A stretch of DNA of 64,000 nt from Microvirga arsenatis (GTDB lineage: Bacteria; Pseudomonadota; Alphaproteobacteria; Rhizobiales; Beijerinckiaceae). Numbering within the stretch: the stretch's first letter is position 1; each line of letters starts with the position of its first letter. The position numbers were made by a program, and so were the translations under genes. The stretch is from assembly GCF_009910705.1 (NCBI RefSeq), contig NZ_JAAAXJ010000016.1:1-64000 (forward strand), in the 5' to 3' direction. This document shows positions 9,099-18,224 of this stretch, one piece after another. The notes under the pieces were generated by a model. The model saw only the letters and a program-made list of their open reading frames with translations, was not told the origin of the DNA and searched no databases.

Positions 9099-12000
9099 TT
9101 ACTCGGCCGCCCGCGGCAGCGCATTCCCCAGGCGTGCGGACAGGGGCTCGTGGCTGCCGTCGCGGCTTGGGGCCACGTCCCCCCGCCGCGGCAGCCCGCG
9201 CCCCTTCACGAGGGCGTAAATGGCTGGGATGACCACCAGCGTCAGCACGGTCGACGAGACCATGCCGCCGATCATCGGCACGGCAATGCGCTGCATGATC
9301 TCGGAGCCGGCACCCGTGCTCCACAGGATCGGGATCAGGCCCGCCATGATCGCCACCACCGTCATCATCTTCGGCCGCACCCGCTCCACCGCGCCGACCA
9401 TGATCGACTCGTAGAGGTCCTCGCGGCTGAAGGCGCGGCCCTGGCCCGCACGCGCGGCCTGCACCTCCTTCATGGCATGATCCAGGTAGATCAGCATGAT
9501 GACGCCGGTTTCCGCCGCAACACCAGCAAGCGCGATGAAGCCCACCGCCACGGCCACCGACATGTTGAAGCCGAGCCACCACATCAGCCACAGCCCGCCG
9601 ACCAGCGCGAAGGGCAGTGACAGCATCACGATCAACGTCTCCGTGAGCCGCTTGAAGTTGAGGTAGAGCAGCAGAAAGATGATCAGCAGCGTGACCGGCA
9701 CCACGATCTTGAGGCGGGCCTCGGCGCGTTCCAGGTACTCGAACTGCCCGCTCCATTGGACGTAGTAGCCCGGCGGGAACTTGACCTCGTTCGCAACCGC
9801 CTGGCGCGCCTCGGCGACATAGCCGCCGAGATCGCGCCCGGTGATGTCGACGAAGATGTAGACCGCAAGCTGGCCGTTCTCCGTGCGGATCGAGGTCGCG
9901 CCCCGATTGAGCTTCACCTCCGCGACCTCGCCCAGTGGCACGGCGCCCCCGTTGGGCATCGGCACCTGCACCTCGGTGGCGATGGCCTGCGGGTTCGAGC
10001 GCAGCTCGCGCGGATAGCGGATGTTGACGCTGTAGCGCTCGCGGCCCTCGACGGTGTTGGTGATCATCTCGCCGCCGAGCGCCATGGCGATCACATCCTG
10101 CACGTCACCCACGGTCAGGCCATAGCGCCCAAGCGCCTCCCGGTTCGGTGTGATGTCAAGGTAGTAGCCGCCAATCACCCGCTCAGCAAATGCACTCGAT
10201 GTGCCGGGAACCGCCTTGACCACGGCCTCGACCTGGCGCGAGATCTTCTCCATCTCGGCAAGGTCGGTGCCGAACACCTTGATGCCGACAGGGGTGCGGA
10301 TGCCGGTCGAGAGCATGTCGATGCGCGCCCGGATCGGCATGGTCCAGGCGTTCGACACGCCGGGGAACTGCAGCGCCTTGTCCATCTCGGCCTTGAGGCT
10401 GTCGATGGTGACCCCCGGCCGCCACTCGCTCTTTGGCTTCAGGTTGATGATCGTCTCGAACATCTCCGTTGGCGCAGGGTCGGTGGCTGTCGAGGCGCGG
10501 CCCGCCTTGCCATAGACCGAGGCAACCTCAGGGAACGACTTGATGATCCGATCCTGGGTTGCCAGAAGCTCGGCCGCCTTGGTGATCGACAGTCCCGGCA
10601 AGGTGGTGGGCATGTACATCAGCGTGCCCTCGTTCAGGGTCGGCATGAACTCGGAGCCGATCTGGCGCGCAGGCCAGACGCTGGCGCCGAGCGCCACGAG
10701 GGCGACGAGGATCGTGAGCACCTTGGCCTTGAGCACGCCCCGGATGACCGGCCGGTAGATCCAGATCAGAAAGCGGTTCAGCGGGTTCTTGTGCTCCGGA
10801 ATGATCCGCCCGCGCACAAAGATCACCATCAGGGCCGGGACGAGCGTCACGGACAGGAAGGCGGCGGACGCCATGGCGAAGGTCTTGGTGAAGGCGAGCG
10901 GCCCGAAGAGGCGGCCTTCCTGGTTCTCCAGCGTGAAGATCGGCAGGAACGACACCGTGATGATCAGCAGGCTGAAGAACAGGGCCGGGCCAACCTCGCT
11001 TGCGGCCTCGATCAGGATCTCGACGCGTGGCTTGTCCTTTGGGGCCCGTTCCAGGTGCTTGTGGGCGTTCTCGATCATGACGATCGCCGCATCGATCATC
11101 GCCCCGACCGCAATCGCAATGCCGCCCAGGCTCATGATGTTGGACCCGAGCCCGATCATCTTCATGGCGACGAAGCTGATCAGGATACCAACCGGCAGCA
11201 TCAGGATGGCAACAAGCGCGCTGCGCAGGTGGAGCAGGAACACAATGCAGACCAGCGCGACGATGACGCTCTCCTCGATCAGCGTGTACTTGAGGGTCTC
11301 GATGGCGGCCTCGATCAGCTGCGAGCGGTCATAGACGGGAACAATCTCGGTGCCCGCAGGCAGGCTCGGCAGGACCTCCGCAAGGCGCTGCTTCACGCTC
11401 TCGATCACGTTGAGTGCGTTGGCCCCGAAGCGCTGCAGGATGATGCCGCTTGCGACCTCGCCTTCGCCGTTGAGCTCGGTGATGCCGCGCCGCTCGTCAG
11501 GCCCCAATTCGACACGGGCGATGTCGCCGAGACGCAGGGGCGTGCCGGCATCGGTCTTGAGCACGATGCTCTCGATGTCCTGAATGTTCTTCAAATAGCC
11601 GCGGCCGCGGACCATGAACTCGAACTCGGAGAGCTCGACCGTGCGCCCACCGACGTCCATGTTGCTCCCGCGGATGGCATCGCGGATCATGGTCATCGAG
11701 ACGCCCTGCGCGCGCAGGCGGCGCGGATCGACCACGACGTTGTACTGCTTGACGAAGCCGCCGACCGCGGCCACCTCGGCGACGCCCTCGGCCTTGGCGG
11801 CGGCAAAGCGCACCTTCCAGTCCTGCACCGAGCGCAGCTCCGCCAGGGTGAGGTCCTTAGCCAAGAGGGCATACTGGTAAACCCAACCCACGCCAGTGGC
11901 ATCGGGGCCGAGGGTCGGCGTCACACCCGCGGGGAGGCGACTTCCTGCGGCATTGAGGAATTCGAGCACCCGCGACCGTGCCCAGTACGGGTCCGTGCCG

Positions 12001-12296
12001 TCCTCGAAGATGATGTAGACGAACGAGACGCCGAAGAACGAGAAGCCCCGCACCACCTTCGATTGCGGCACCGTCAGCATCGCGGTGGTGAGCGGATAGG
12101 TCACCTGGTCCTCGACGACCTGCGGCGCCTGACCCGGGTAATCCGTGTAGACGATGACCTGCACGTCCGAGAGGTCGGGAATGGCATCGAGCGGCAGGCT
12201 GCGCAGGGCGTACAGACCCGCCGCGACGGCGAACACAGTCGCGATCAGGACGAGCATCAGGTTGCGGGACGACCAGGCGATGGTACCGGCGATCAT
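9099..12296 (-). CDS. cusA: CusA-type RND heavy-metal efflux pump, copy A
   Basis: A 1065-residue HME-RND inner-membrane transporter with 12 predicted helices and two large periplasmic loops. The segment around Met661 (RIDMLSTGI) matches the CusA methionine site, favouring Cu(I)/Ag(I) over divalent ions. Charged proton-relay residues lie in TM4 (IAVGAMIDAAIVMIEN). It forms a tripartite pump with CusB (upstream, ATGA overlap at 12293-12296). No outer-membrane CusC is seen in the window. The protein is identical to the copy at 52635-55832. The last codons differ only synonymously, and the stop is TAA here and TGA there. Confidence 0.96.
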   Translation of the reverse strand: MIAGTIAWSSRNLMLVLIATVFAVAAGLYALRSLPLDAIPDLSDVQVIVYTDYPGQAPQVVEDQVTYPLTTAMLTVPQSKVVRGFSFFGVSFVYIIFEDGTDPYWARSRVLEFLNAAGSRLPAGVTPTLGPDATGVGWVYQYALLAKDLTLAELRSVQDWKVRFAAAKAEGVAEVAAVGGFVKQYNVVVDPRRLRAQGVSMTMIRDAIRGSNMDVGGRTVELSEFEFMVRGRGYLKNIQDIESIVLKTDAGTPLRLGDIARVELGPDERRGITELNGEGEVASGIILQRFGANALNVIESVKQRLAEVLPSLPAGTEIVPVYDRSQLIEAAIETLKYTLIEESVIVALVCIVFLLHLRSALVAILMLPVGILISFVAMKMIGLGSNIMSLGGIAIAVGAMIDAAIVMIENAHKHLERAPKDKPRVEILIEAASEVGPALFFSLLIITVSFLPIFTLENQEGRLFGPLAFTKTFAMASAAFLSVTLVPALMVIFVRGRIIPEHKNPLNRFLIWIYRPVIRGVLKAKVLTILVALVALGASVWPARQIGSEFMPTLNEGTLMYMPTTLPGLSITKAAELLATQDRIIKSFPEVASVYGKAGRASTATDPAPTEMFETIINLKPKSEWRPGVTIDSLKAEMDKALQFPGVSNAWTMPIRARIDMLSTGIRTPVGIKVFGTDLAEMEKISRQVEAVVKAVPGTSSAFAERVIGGYYLDITPNREALGRYGLTVGDVQDVIAMALGGEMITNTVEGRERYSVNIRYPRELRSNPQAIATEVQVPMPNGGAVPLGEVAEVKLNRGATSIRTENGQLAVYIFVDITGRDLGGYVAEARQAVANEVKFPPGYYVQWSGQFEYLERAEARLKIVVPVTLLIIFLLLYLNFKRLTETLIVMLSLPFALVGGLWLMWWLGFNMSVAVAVGFIALAGVAAETGVIMLIYLDHAMKEVQAARAGQGRAFSREDLYESIMVGAVERVRPKMMTVVAIMAGLIPILWSTGAGSEIMQRIAVPMIGGMVSSTVLTLVVIPAIYALVKGRGLPRRGDVAPSRDGSHEPLSARLGNALPRAAE

Positions 12297-13529
12297 TGGG
12301 GCTTCTCTTCGGCAGGTGCCGTCATGCCCTGCAGGGCGGCTTTCAGGTTGCTTTCGGCATCAATGAGGAAGTTGGCGGACGTCACCACCTGATCCCCCGC
12401 GGCGACGCCCTCGCGGATCTCGACGAAGCCGTTCCCGCGAGCGCCGACCTTGACCTGGCGCGGCTCGAAGCGGCCTTCGCCCTTGTCGACGATCACGATC
12501 TGACGGGTACCGGTGTCGATGAGCGCGCTGTCGGGCACGGCCACGACGGGCTTGCCGGAGCCGGTGGCGAACTCCACGTCCGCGTACATGTCCGGCAGCA
12601 GGAGCCCGTCCCGGTTGGGGATCTCGATCCGCACCCGGGCCGTGCGGGTCTCTGGGTTCACCTGCGGGTAGATCAGGTCAACGCGGCCCGAGAACGTCTG
12701 TCCCGGCAGGCTGCGCACCCGGAGGGTCACAGCCTGGCCCGGCTGGACGGCGCCCAGGTCGTGTTCCGGCACGTCCGCGAGGATCCAGACGGTCGAGATG
12801 TCGGCCAGCCGGAACAGCACGTCACCGGGCATGGCCCGCATGCCCTCGATGGCATTGCGCTCCAGGATGATCCCGTCCCGCGGGGCTGACCACGTGATCG
12901 CGGTCGGCACCTTGCGGGTGCGTTCGATCTCGGCGATCACCTCCGGGGGCACGTTGAGGTTCTCAAGCCGGCGGCGGGCGCCCTCCAGCACCAGCGGCCG
13001 TCCGGCGCCACTGCCTTCGTTCACGACACTGAGGTACTGCGCGCTCGCCGCCGCGATGTCCGGGGAATACAGGCGCAACAGCGGATCGCCCTTGCGCACG
13101 CGCTCGCCGGTGGTCACGTCCTCGACCTTGTCGATGAAGCTCTCAGAGCGCAGGGAGATCACGGCGATGCGGCGCTCATCAAGCTTCACGGTGCCGGGGG
13201 CGCGGACCGGACGGGTCACAACCCGGCGCTCGACAGCCTCCGAGCGCACGCCGGTGCGCTGCAGCTTGCCTGGCGAGACCGTAACGGTCGAGCCGTCCTC
13301 CGCCTCGCCCTCGTAGACCGGGATGTAGTCCATGCCCATCGAGTCTTTCTTCGGCACCGGCGAGGTGTCGGGCAGGCCCATGGGGTTGCGGTAGTACAGG
13401 ATCTTCTTGCCGCTGGCCTGGTCAGCTGCGCTCTGTCCGGCTGACGCGTCCTTCGGCTTGTCGTCGAAGCTCACGTCCTCACCGACCCGAACAGCGACGT
13501 AATCCCGACCGTCCTCCGTCTTCTTCGGC
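9130..13529. repeat. 4.4-kb perfect direct repeat, copy A (cusB-cusA)
   Basis: From 9130 to 13529 the sequence matches 52666-57065 at a constant offset of 43536. I found no difference in any segment or reading frame compared. Outside the limits the two loci stay homologous but diverge at once, with synonymous changes in the last cusA codons on one side and different cusB N-termini on the other. This points to recent gene conversion between two older paralogous operons. Confidence 0.92.
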
Positions 13530-13852
13530 GAGATCGAGTAGGCTGGCTGGCCGTCGGGATGGCGGTAATAGGCGACTGGACCCGCTGCGGCCGGCGCGGG
13601 GCCGTTCAGGAACGCCACGGCCGGTGCCGGGAGCCAGCCCGGCAACGGCCAGTTCGTCCGGCCGCCGTGGTACCCCGCCGCGAACCCGCCCGCCAGCGCC
13701 GTGGCCGCCAGCGTGGTGAGCGCGAGCCGCTTCAGGGTTCGCCCGTGGCGCGGCGGCGGGGCCCTCTCAGGGGCCGTGTCCGGCTCGAAGTGGTCGCGGC
13801 TCGCGAAGGGATCCTGGCGTTCCAGAGAGTTAAGGGGGGAGATCTGGTCCAT
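12293..13852 (-). CDS. cusB: CusB-type RND periplasmic adaptor, copy A
   Basis: 519 residues: a cytoplasmic N-terminus, one membrane anchor (about 44-64), two degenerate heavy-metal-binding repeats (YYRHPDGQP and YYRNPMGLP with PKK and Met-rich turns), then lipoyl/hairpin and beta-barrel adaptor domains. It links CusA to an outer-membrane channel and accepts Cu(I)/Ag(I) from CusF. The stop overlaps the cusA start by four bases, and the start overlaps the stop of the FixH-like gene by one base, so the operon is tightly coupled. From about residue 108 it is identical to copy B; before that the two diverge strongly. Confidence 0.93.
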   Translation of the reverse strand: MDQISPLNSLERQDPFASRDHFEPDTAPERAPPPRHGRTLKRLALTTLAATALAGGFAAGYHGGRTNWPLPGWLPAPAVAFLNGPAPAAAGPVAYYRHPDGQPAYSISPKKTEDGRDYVAVRVGEDVSFDDKPKDASAGQSAADQASGKKILYYRNPMGLPDTSPVPKKDSMGMDYIPVYEGEAEDGSTVTVSPGKLQRTGVRSEAVERRVVTRPVRAPGTVKLDERRIAVISLRSESFIDKVEDVTTGERVRKGDPLLRLYSPDIAAASAQYLSVVNEGSGAGRPLVLEGARRRLENLNVPPEVIAEIERTRKVPTAITWSAPRDGIILERNAIEGMRAMPGDVLFRLADISTVWILADVPEHDLGAVQPGQAVTLRVRSLPGQTFSGRVDLIYPQVNPETRTARVRIEIPNRDGLLLPDMYADVEFATGSGKPVVAVPDSALIDTGTRQIVIVDKGEGRFEPRQVKVGARGNGFVEIREGVAAGDQVVTSANFLIDAESNLKAALQGMTAPAEEKPQ

Positions 13853-14346
13853 TACTGCACCGCCTTGAGAATAAGCTTGCCTTGCACGGTGCCGGCCTCG
13901 CCGGGCACCTTCGCGGCGAGCGACACTTGCCAGCCGCCCTCCATCGCGAGATTGGTCTTGAACAGGTAGGTGCCGGGCTTGTCGGCCGGCTGCGGCTCCA
14001 GAGGCGCCGTCATCATCGCCATGTCCTCGGGGGCCATGTCGATGCGGCGGGCGAAGATCACCGCATCAGGCACGGGCTTGCCGGTCGGCTTATGGACGAG
14101 CTCGACAGCGACCAGGGCCTCACCCGAGCGGGCCTGCGGACTAACCAGCCGAAATTCGTAGTCGTTCAGAGCCTCGGTCGAGACCGGGGTGACGGCACGG
14201 GCGGGGAGCAGGCCGGCGAGCGCTGCCGTGACCTGTGGCGGCACCCAGGCCGGCAGGGCGAGCTCGCCCCTGCCGACACGGTAGCCGGCCGCGGTGGCCG
14301 CGCCGAGCACGACGAGGAACAGGAGCGTGATGACAGCTTTCTTCAT
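13852..14346 (-). CDS. FixH/YtkA-like exported protein with Met motif (1)
   Basis: 164 residues: an N-terminal signal anchor (about 5-25) and a C-terminal beta-sandwich of the FixH/YtkA-like kind (about 60-164). A conserved RRIDMAPEDMAMMTAPLEP segment carries five Met and is shared with the genes at 14393 and 57349, a likely Cu(I)-binding surface. Its position directly before cusB suggests a periplasmic copper accessory to the CusBA pump. GAGG precedes the ATG. The specific function is unproven. Confidence 0.7.
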   Translation of the reverse strand: MKKAVITLLFLVVLGAATAAGYRVGRGELALPAWVPPQVTAALAGLLPARAVTPVSTEALNDYEFRLVSPQARSGEALVAVELVHKPTGKPVPDAVIFARRIDMAPEDMAMMTAPLEPQPADKPGTYLFKTNLAMEGGWQVSLAAKVPGEAGTVQGKLILKAVQ

Positions 14347-14392
14347 GGTTGCAGCCTCGTAGGTTCTCGTGTGGGAAGTCCGGCGCGAAGCA

Positions 14393-14869
14393 TCATGGCA
14401 CCGCCGTCACGATGAGCTTGCCGCGAACGTAGCCGTCAGCATCCGGCAACTTCGCCATGAGGACGAGCGACCAGTCGCCTTCCATGACGAGGTCGGTCTC
14501 GAAGCGGAAGTAGCCCGGCAGCACGTCGGGCACGGGCTCCAGCGGCGCCGTCATCTCACCCATGCTGTCCGGCGACATGTCCAACCGACTGATGAAAACC
14601 ACCGCGCCGGGGACCACTTTGCCGGTCGCCCGGTGCACCAGCCGCACGGTCAGCACGGCGCCGTAGCCCTGCTTGAGCTCCCGCTCGACGAGATCGAATT
14701 GGTAATCGGATGAACCGGCGCCCTGCGCCAGGCTCGGGCCGGCGAGAATAGAAACCGCCATCATGGCCGCGGCGGTGCCCTGGGCAACCGCACGAGCGGC
14801 CCGGCCCCAAACGGTACAGGCGGCGCGGCTATGCGGCAGATTTGGCCATGCGACCCTCAAAACTCTCAT
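14393..14869 (-). CDS. FixH/YtkA-like exported protein with Met motif (2)
   Basis: 158 residues: a long N-terminal region with a hydrophobic export helix (about 30-48, AAAMMAVSILAGPSLAQG) and the same beta-sandwich with SRLDMSPDSMGEMTAPLEP. It is the first gene of the leftward cus operon and begins about 25 bases after an exact GTAACC-N16-CGAA promoter. The start at 14869 (tgggggcttttcc-ATG) is chosen over 14956 because the longer form would run through the promoter. Probably a copper-binding periplasmic partner of the pump. Confidence 0.68.
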   Translation of the reverse strand: MRVLRVAWPNLPHSRAACTVWGRAARAVAQGTAAAMMAVSILAGPSLAQGAGSSDYQFDLVERELKQGYGAVLTVRLVHRATGKVVPGAVVFISRLDMSPDSMGEMTAPLEPVPDVLPGYFRFETDLVMEGDWSLVLMAKLPDADGYVRGKLIVTAVP

Positions 14870-14894
14870 GGAAAAGCCCCCATTTGCAGGTGAG

Positions 14895-14920
14895 TTCGCT
14901 GCCGCCGCCGAAACGGTTAC
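14895..14920 (-). promoter_or_regulatory. NrsF-type ECF sigma promoter of the cus operon
   Basis: On the minus strand GTAACC is at 14920-14915 and CGAA at 14898-14895, spacer 16. The first gene starts at 14869. This would place FixH-like genes, cusB, cusA, the cyclase and the cusF-like gene under the ECF sigma factor. Confidence 0.7.
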
Positions 14921-15198
14921 AGCCTCGAGGCAAAATGGCGGGAGCAGACCGAACAACCTCAGGCCTCACGCATTGGTCAGCGCCGCTCGCCCTCGGGACA
15001 GCTGAGCGACGCAAAGCTTTCGGTGGCCGGGCAGAGCCGACCGGATCATCAGAGGCATCGCACCATCTTCTAGGGCAGGGTTGTCGGACGGGGCGCGGGT
15101 CACAGCGGGTCGTGCCGGCGGGCAAGTGCGCGGTGTTGATGGTCAAGGCCTGCGCAGAGTTCTCGCGCGGCAGCCGCCGCATAAAATCGAGGCGGGAT

Positions 15199-15224
15199 GT
15201 AACCAAGTCGGCAGTTCCGGCGAA
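15199..15224 (+). promoter_or_regulatory. NrsF-type ECF sigma promoter of the Bax-inhibitor gene
   Basis: GTAACC at 15199-15204 and CGAA at 15221-15224 with 16 bases between; the Bax-inhibitor-1 family gene starts at 15309. The non-coding stretch between the two divergent promoters (14921-15198) shows no gene. Confidence 0.68.
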
Positions 15225-15308
15225 CTACCTGGGAGAATGGCGGTTGGTTTCCTATAAGCCCGCCGCGCTCGCGACAGGGCGAGTGGCCAACCAACGACGG
15301 AGAGTTCG

Positions 15309-16091
15309 ATGCAACCGTATGAGCAAAACCAACACGCCTATGGCACCGGCTTTGCCCGGACGGCGGCTCAGGTCGACCAGGGCCTGCGCGCCTTCATGCT
15401 CGGCGTCTACAACAACATGGTCCTGGGCCTTGCTATCTCGGCCCTGGTCGCACTTGGCATCAACATGCTGGCCACCACGAGCGATCCGTCTCTGGCGGTC
15501 GCCCGGATCGGCAGCATCGGCCTGACCCAGTTCGGCGCGACCCTGTACGGCTCGCCCCTGATGTGGGTGATTGCCCTGGCGCCTCTGGCCTTTATCTTCT
15601 TCTTCACGTTCCGAATGGACCGGATGTCGGCGGCGTCTGCCCGCGGCACCTTCTTCGCTTTTGCTGCGGTGATGGGTGCTTCGCTCTCGACGCTTCTCAT
15701 CCGCTACACCGGCGCGAGCGTCGTGCAGGTGTTCTTCATCACGGCCGCGGCCTTCGGCTCGCTGTCGCTCTGGGGCTACACCACGAACCGCAGCCTGTCC
15801 GGCATGGGCTCGTTCCTGATCATGGGCCTCGTCGGCCTGATGATCGCCTCGATCGTGAACATCTTCGTCGCGTCGAGCGCCCTGCAGTTCGGCATCTCGG
15901 TAATCGGCGTGCTGATCTTCGCAGGCCTCACCGCCTACGATACGCAGAAGCTGAAGGAGATGTACCTGTACGGCAACTTCGACTCTGAGGCTGCGGGCAA
16001 GGCCTCTGTGTTTGGCGCCCTGACGCTGTACCTGGACTTCATCAACATGTTCCAGTTCCTCCTGGCTCTCGTGGGCAACCGCAACGAGTAA
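15309..16091 (+). CDS. Bax inhibitor-1/YccA family membrane protein
   Basis: 260 residues with seven predicted transmembrane helices and the family features: an N-terminal polar segment, the VYNNMVLGLAISALVA first helix, and a C-terminal region ending in LYLDFINMFQFLL. Bacterial members act as membrane stress proteins or pH-sensitive leak channels and interact with membrane proteolysis. Here it has its own stress-sigma promoter within a copper cluster, so a role in membrane protection under metal stress is a reasonable inference. The ribosome site is GGAGAG, 6 to 7 bases upstream. Confidence 0.9.
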   Translation: MQPYEQNQHAYGTGFARTAAQVDQGLRAFMLGVYNNMVLGLAISALVALGINMLATTSDPSLAVARIGSIGLTQFGATLYGSPLMWVIALAPLAFIFFFTFRMDRMSAASARGTFFAFAAVMGASLSTLLIRYTGASVVQVFFITAAAFGSLSLWGYTTNRSLSGMGSFLIMGLVGLMIASIVNIFVASSALQFGISVIGVLIFAGLTAYDTQKLKEMYLYGNFDSEAAGKASVFGALTLYLDFINMFQFLLALVGNRNE

Positions 16092-16315
16092 GGGACAGCA
16101 TCATCGGAGACAGGATCGTGGCCGGTGCGGCAGATTTCGCCAACGCACGAATGCGGCACGGCGCGATGACGAGCGCCTCGGAAGGCAACTGGCGCCGCAG
16201 CAGAGTAAAGTTGGTGACGCGGCGTTTACTATGGACGCGGCAAGGATTTTGGCAGCGGCGGACATTCGGACACACCCGCTTTGCGTTGCGACGTGCGGTT
16301 GCTATCTTGGACTCG

Positions 16316-16657
16316 ATGGCCTGGGCTTCACTCCACCGCCTGTGCGCGCTCGTGCTGGCCCTCACCCTAGCGGTGGGGCTGGCGACGCATGGGGTCAAGG
16401 CGGCGCAGATGAGCGCCCAGATGGCCGCCGCGGCAATGAGCGCGCCGATGCCCGACGGCTGTGACGGATGCGATCAGGGCGGCGACACAATGCCGGCCTG
16501 CGCCGCCCTGTGCGCGGCCATGATCGCCGTCCTCCCGCTCCCGCCCGACCTCGTGTCGGTTGCGCAAGCGCCCGCGCATCCTGTTCTGGTCCTTCGGGCG
16601 ACGGGGCTAAGCGGGCCGCCCGATCCCTTTCCGCCGAAACCCAGCATCCTGAGCTGA
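16316..16657 (+). CDS. exported Cys-rich small protein (DUF2946-like)
   Basis: 113 residues: a signal peptide (about 1-28) then a Met/Ala-rich part and a cysteine cluster (CDGC, then C-x3-C about ten residues later), ending in a Pro-rich tail. Similar C-x(0-2)-C ... C-x(3-5)-C exported proteins occur at 45141, 58046 and 60327, each beside copper genes. It precedes the multicopper oxidase by about 100 bases. A longer in-frame start at 16118 lacks a signal-peptide rationale. It probably binds copper or acts as a regulatory or sensor peptide; unproven. Confidence 0.6.
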   Translation: MAWASLHRLCALVLALTLAVGLATHGVKAAQMSAQMAAAAMSAPMPDGCDGCDQGGDTMPACAALCAAMIAVLPLPPDLVSVAQAPAHPVLVLRATGLSGPPDPFPPKPSILS

Positions 16658-16761
16658 GGCGCGCCGCTCGCGGCCGCGCCTGAACCCGCGCGCCGGCGGT
16701 CGACGCCGTGCGCCGGGCGCCCGGCGCACGGGCCGCCCCCACACGTTTCAGGATGAAGACC

Positions 16762-18198
16762 ATGTCAGATCGCTCCGGGCCGGCGCTCAGCCGCCGCGCC
16801 CTTCTCGCCGGCGGTGCAGGCCTCGCGCTTGCCGCCAGCCTTCCGCCCAGCGCCCGGGCCCATGAGGGCTCCCGTGGCGCAGAGTTCCGGCTGCTCGCCG
16901 CACCCGGCGAGGCGGCGCTCGCCGGCGCCTCCCGTCCCGCAACCCCGGTTTGGGCCTATAACGGCGCGGTGCCCGGCCCCGGGATCCGGGTCCGCCAGGG
17001 CGAGCGCGTGCGCGTCCTCGTAGAAAATCGGCTGCCCGAGGAGACCACGGTGCACTGGCACGGGCTGCGGGTGCCGAACCCGATGGACGGCGTGCCCCAT
17101 CTCACCCAGGCGCCCATCCGCCCCGGCGAGAGCTTTACCTATGAGTTTGCCTGCGAGGACGCGGGCACGTTCTGGTACCACCCGCACCAGAGGAGCCATG
17201 CCCAGGTCGGGCAGGGGCTCTCCGGCCCGTTCATCGTGGAGGAGCGCGAGCCCTATCCGGTCGACCGCGATGTCACCTGGATGCTGGGCGACTGGCGCCT
17301 TCTCAAGGACGGGTCGATCAGCGACGACTTCGGCAACCTGCACGATGTCAGCCACGCCGGCCGCATCGGCAACACGGTAACGGTCAACGGGGCCGTGGCC
17401 CAAGCCTTCGAGGTCCGCCGCGGCGAACGCATCCGGCTCCGTCTCGTCAACGCCGCCAACGCCCGCATCTTCGGCCTGGAGTTCGAAGGGCACGCCCCCT
17501 GGATCGTGGCTCTCGACGGCCATCCGGTCGAGCCGCACGCGCCCGAAGGTGGGCGGGTGGTGATCGGGCCAGCCATGCGCGTCGACCTGGTGATCGACAT
17601 GACGGGCCTGCCCGGGGGCCGGTTCAAGATCACGGACGCCTTCTACAAGGGTCTCGAATACCGGCTGCTCGATCTTGCCTATGCCAGCGAGCGCCTGCGC
17701 GAGCCTCGGGAGACCGCTGTCCTGCCACTGCGCGCAAACCCGGTGCGGGAGCCGGACCTGTCCTCCGCCCAGCGCCATGACGTGGTTCTCGCTGGCGGCA
17801 TGATGGGGACGATGGCCGGGGCGATGGTGCACGGCGAGATGACCGACGTCCGCGCCATGCTGCGCCAGGGCCTGGTGTGGGCGATGAACGGCGTCGCCGC
17901 CACGGGGCACGTCCACGAGCCGATGGCCACGCTCGCCCACGGCAGCTCCCACATCCTCGCGATCAAAAACGAGACGGAGTGGTGGCACCCGATGCATCTG
18001 CATGGCCACACCTTCCGGGTGCTCGGCCGCGACAGCGTGCCCACCCGCCGTCGCGAATGGCAGGACACGGTGCTGGTCGCGCCTCGCGAGCGGGTCGAGA
18101 TTGCCTTCCTGGCCGACAACCCCGGCGACTGGATGTTCCACTGCCACGTCCTGGAGCACCAGGCGGGTGGAATGATGGGCTCCATCCGCGTCGCCTGA
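16762..18198 (+). CDS. Tat-exported multicopper oxidase (CueO/CopA-like)
   Basis: 478 residues. A twin-arginine signal (SRRALLAGGAG) sends it folded to the periplasm. Three cupredoxin domains carry the four copper motifs: HWHG, WYHPH, HPMHLHGH and HCHVLEH, the last with the type-1 Cys between two His. It oxidises Cu(I) to less toxic Cu(II) with O2. A Met-rich stretch (about residues 345-365, GGMMGTMAGAMVHGEM) fits the substrate Cu(I) region. ATG 16762 follows agga at a good distance; ATG 16753 is an alternative. Confidence 0.95.
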   Translation: MSDRSGPALSRRALLAGGAGLALAASLPPSARAHEGSRGAEFRLLAAPGEAALAGASRPATPVWAYNGAVPGPGIRVRQGERVRVLVENRLPEETTVHWHGLRVPNPMDGVPHLTQAPIRPGESFTYEFACEDAGTFWYHPHQRSHAQVGQGLSGPFIVEEREPYPVDRDVTWMLGDWRLLKDGSISDDFGNLHDVSHAGRIGNTVTVNGAVAQAFEVRRGERIRLRLVNAANARIFGLEFEGHAPWIVALDGHPVEPHAPEGGRVVIGPAMRVDLVIDMTGLPGGRFKITDAFYKGLEYRLLDLAYASERLREPRETAVLPLRANPVREPDLSSAQRHDVVLAGGMMGTMAGAMVHGEMTDVRAMLRQGLVWAMNGVAATGHVHEPMATLAHGSSHILAIKNETEWWHPMHLHGHTFRVLGRDSVPTRRREWQDTVLVAPRERVEIAFLADNPGDWMFHCHVLEHQAGGMMGSIRVA

Positions 18199-18224
18199 CA
18201 CCACGATCTTCAAGGAGTAATCAC

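Noticed and set aside
9756-12392. An 878-codon plus-strand open frame opposite cusA (and its twin at 53292-55928)
   Set aside because: It is antisense to a full-length, well-conserved RND pump; its His/Asp/Arg-rich composition is the usual shadow of a GC-rich gene.
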